From NCBI RefSeq assembly GCF_900108035.1, contig NZ_FNVS01000015.1, positions 1 through 64,000 on the forward strand: a stretch of 64,000 bases of DNA. The letters run 5' to 3'. The position numbers and the translations under genes are program-made. Position 1 is the stretch's first letter. Every line of letters begins with the position of its first letter. Below the pieces are notes generated by a model. The model worked only from the letters and a program-made list of their open reading frames with translations. It had not been told where the DNA came from and did no database searches. Source of the stretch: Parabacteroides chinchillae (GTDB lineage: Bacteria; Bacteroidota; Bacteroidia; Bacteroidales; Tannerellaceae). This document shows, in pieces, positions 62,263 to 64,000 of this stretch.

Positions 62263-64000
62263 TTAACTTATCATTCCCCAGTTCACCTTTCTGGAAAATA
62301 ACGTTTTTAACCGTTCGTTCAATATCCTATGAGTATCGGACAGCAACTCCGGGTCTTCGTTCAAAATATCTTGTGCCACTTCACGTGCAAACTGAAGAAT
62401 TTGACCATCGGCAGCCAAATCGGCAATTTTAAGATAAATGCCTTCTCCGCTCTGGCGGGTTCCTTCCAAATCACCATGTCCGCGAAGTCGCAAATCGGCT
62501 TCGGCTATTTCAAATCCATTATTACTATTTACCATAATCTCCAGACGTTTGCGGGTCTCATTACTCAACTTATAAGAAGAGACTAAAATACAATACGACT
62601 GGTCTGCTCCACGTCCTACCCGTCCACGCAACTGATGCAGTTGGGACAGGCCAAAGCGTTCAGCGCTTTCTATTACCATAACCGAAGCATTCGGTACATT
62701 TACTCCTACTTCAATAACTGTTGTTGCCATCAGGATATGGGCTTCGCCGGATATAAATTTCTGCATTTCACGTTCTTTATCCGCAGCCTTCATACGTCCG
62801 TGCACCATACAAACTTTATACTCGGGAAACATCTCCTTAAACAGTTTAAAACCGTCTTCCAGATTTTTATAATCCAGCTTTTCATTTCCTTCGATTAACG
62901 GATATACTACATAAACCTGGCGTCCCAAATTGATTTCTTTCCGTAAGAAGTCATACAATTGAGCCTTCTTATTATCGTAACGGTGAACTGTCTGTATCGG
63001 TTTTCGTCCCGGAGGCAGTTCATCTATTACCGACACATCCAAATCGCCATACAACGTCATGGCCAACGTACGCGGAATAGGCGTAGCTGTCATAACCAAG
63101 ACATGCGGCACTATTGCATTCTTTGTCCATAAACGTGAACGCTGTTCCACTCCGAAACGATGTTGTTCATCTATAATAGCCAGTCCTAAAGAAGAAAAAA
63201 CAACAGTTTCTTCTATCAACGCATGAGTACCAACAACTATCTGGATTTCACCATTAGCAATGGCAGGCAATATCTTATTTCTTTCTCTTTTCGGAGTAGA
63301 ACCGGTTAGCAAAGCAACCTTAATATCCATATCTTTCAGAAACCCCATCACCGTTGCATAATGCTGTGTCGCAAGAATTTCGGTAGGAGCCATCATACAT
63401 GCCTGGCAATGATTGTCTACAGCCAGCAACATAGCAAGCAAACCAACCAATGTTTTTCCACTACCCACATCACCTTGGAGCAAACGATTCATCTGCCGTC
63501 CGCTCCCCATATCCGAACGGATTTCACGCACCACACGTTTCTGAGCCCCTGTCAACTCAAAAGGGAGATACTCTTTGTAAAAGGTATTGAAGAAGTGCCC
63601 TACCGTAGGAAAAATAATTCCTTTAAGTTTAAGTTTTCTCACGTTTGCCGTACGAAGGATATTCAATTGAATAAAAAACAGTTCGTCGAACTTCAAACGT
63701 AACTGTGCATTTTTGAGTTTCTCCGCCGATTCGGGAAAGTGAATATTACGCATTGCTTCGGTAAGTGAAACCATACGGATACGCTGTAACACATCGGGCG
63801 AAAGCGTTTCCGGAACTTCCCAATTCAGCCAGCTTAATAAAGTATACTGCAAGTTTTGTATCGACCGAGAATTCAGAAAAGATTTCTTCATCTTTTCCGT
63901 TGTATTATAAAAAGGCGTCAAACCGCCTGAAACCTGATCTGCCTGATCTACCGGGTCAATATCGGGATGCGGGATGCTATAAATATGCCCAAATTCGGCA
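62263..64000 (-). CDS. recG: ATP-dependent DNA helicase RecG; 5' end outside window
   Basis: The frame is open to the right edge; codons from 63999 read AEFGHIYSIPHPDIDP and continue into the rest of the protein, so the N-terminus is beyond 64000 and no in-window start is valid. RecG rescues stalled replication forks and reverses Holliday junctions. Motif I is LLQGDVGSGKT, motif II DEQHRFG, and the C-terminal helicase half has QLHQLRGRVGRG and GFEIAEADLRLRGHGDLEGTRQSG, the last being the RecG TRG-region signature. About 579 residues are visible; the missing part should be the wedge domain. Confidence 0.97.
   Translation of the reverse strand, partial: AEFGHIYSIPHPDIDPVDQADQVSGGLTPFYNTTEKMKKSFLNSRSIQNLQYTLLSWLNWEVPETLSPDVLQRIRMVSLTEAMRNIHFPESAEKLKNAQLRLKFDELFFIQLNILRTANVRKLKLKGIIFPTVGHFFNTFYKEYLPFELTGAQKRVVREIRSDMGSGRQMNRLLQGDVGSGKTLVGLLAMLLAVDNHCQACMMAPTEILATQHYATVMGFLKDMDIKVALLTGSTPKRERNKILPAIANGEIQIVVGTHALIEETVVFSSLGLAIIDEQHRFGVEQRSRLWTKNAIVPHVLVMTATPIPRTLAMTLYGDLDVSVIDELPPGRKPIQTVHRYDNKKAQLYDFLRKEINLGRQVYVVYPLIEGNEKLDYKNLEDGFKLFKEMFPEYKVCMVHGRMKAADKEREMQKFISGEAHILMATTVIEVGVNVPNASVMVIESAERFGLSQLHQLRGRVGRGADQSYCILVSSYKLSNETRKRLEIMVNSNNGFEIAEADLRLRGHGDLEGTRQSGEGIYLKIADLAADGQILQFAREVAQDILNEDPELLSDTHRILNERLKTLFSRKVNWGMIS

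Overview
The window is a chromosomal segment from a gut- or oral-type Bacteroidales bacterium. A Tannerellaceae member such as Parabacteroides is the best guess. The evidence is lineage-typical content: a SusC/SusD pair with an ECF sigma factor and FecR, TamB with a lipoprotein TamA-like partner (TamL), LytTR two-component pairs, TAnnTTTG promoter boxes, near absence of Shine-Dalgarno sites, and a MurNAc salvage cluster and serpin resembling those known from Tannerella forsythia. Genus is inferred from memory of these families; no search was possible. The sequence looks AT-rich to moderate in GC. No tRNA, rRNA, IS element or CRISPR array was seen.

Layout. 1-1762: the end of a cell-surface fimbrillin-like protein with two tandem lectin-like domains whose variable segments look like targets of a diversity-generating retroelement, then a cluster of small palindromes. 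1763-5956: GNAT acetyltransferase, anaerobic ribonucleotide reductase (nrdG, nrdD) and an inositol-phosphatase-like enzyme. 6075-13014: tamB and tamL, an envelope-biogenesis pair. 13038-19629: arginase and ornithine aminotransferase, a PlsC-like acyltransferase, then PASTA protein, rluD and ddl, and the short rpmH gene. 19733-25964: an extended N-acetylmuramic acid operon (murQ, exported DegT aminotransferase, ceramidase-like lipoprotein, murK, sugar transporter). 26486-34495: TPR protein, ECF sigma factor, FecR, SusC, SusD.

34922-47723: miropin-like serpin; a sodium-pumping decarboxylase operon (oadG, oadA, oadB); a PI-PLC-like lipoprotein-type enzyme, an Omp85-fold barrel and a phosphoethanolamine transferase; a DUF349 protein; an ATP-grasp-like protein; a cupin. 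47756-56749: outer-membrane barrel with its own LytTR histidine kinase and regulator, a ferredoxin-type aldo/keto reductase with a membrane polyferredoxin, and a second LytTR pair. 56922-64000: a housekeeping operon (DUF1599, DoxX-like, tpiA, SPOR, folE), an M23/LysM peptidase, and recG running off the right edge.

Most notable finding. Between fecR and susC the plus strand carries a promoter box, a structured stretch and a strong intrinsic terminator. This matches the layout of the DonS-type antisense small RNAs known in Bacteroides polysaccharide-utilisation loci. A second, partly decayed copy sits alone in the 521-bp gap between susD and murQ. In the same gap, downstream of susD, is a copy of the fecR-upstream element. 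The gap therefore looks either like the scar of a lost fecR-susC unit or like a control region tying the MurNAc operon to the SusCD locus.
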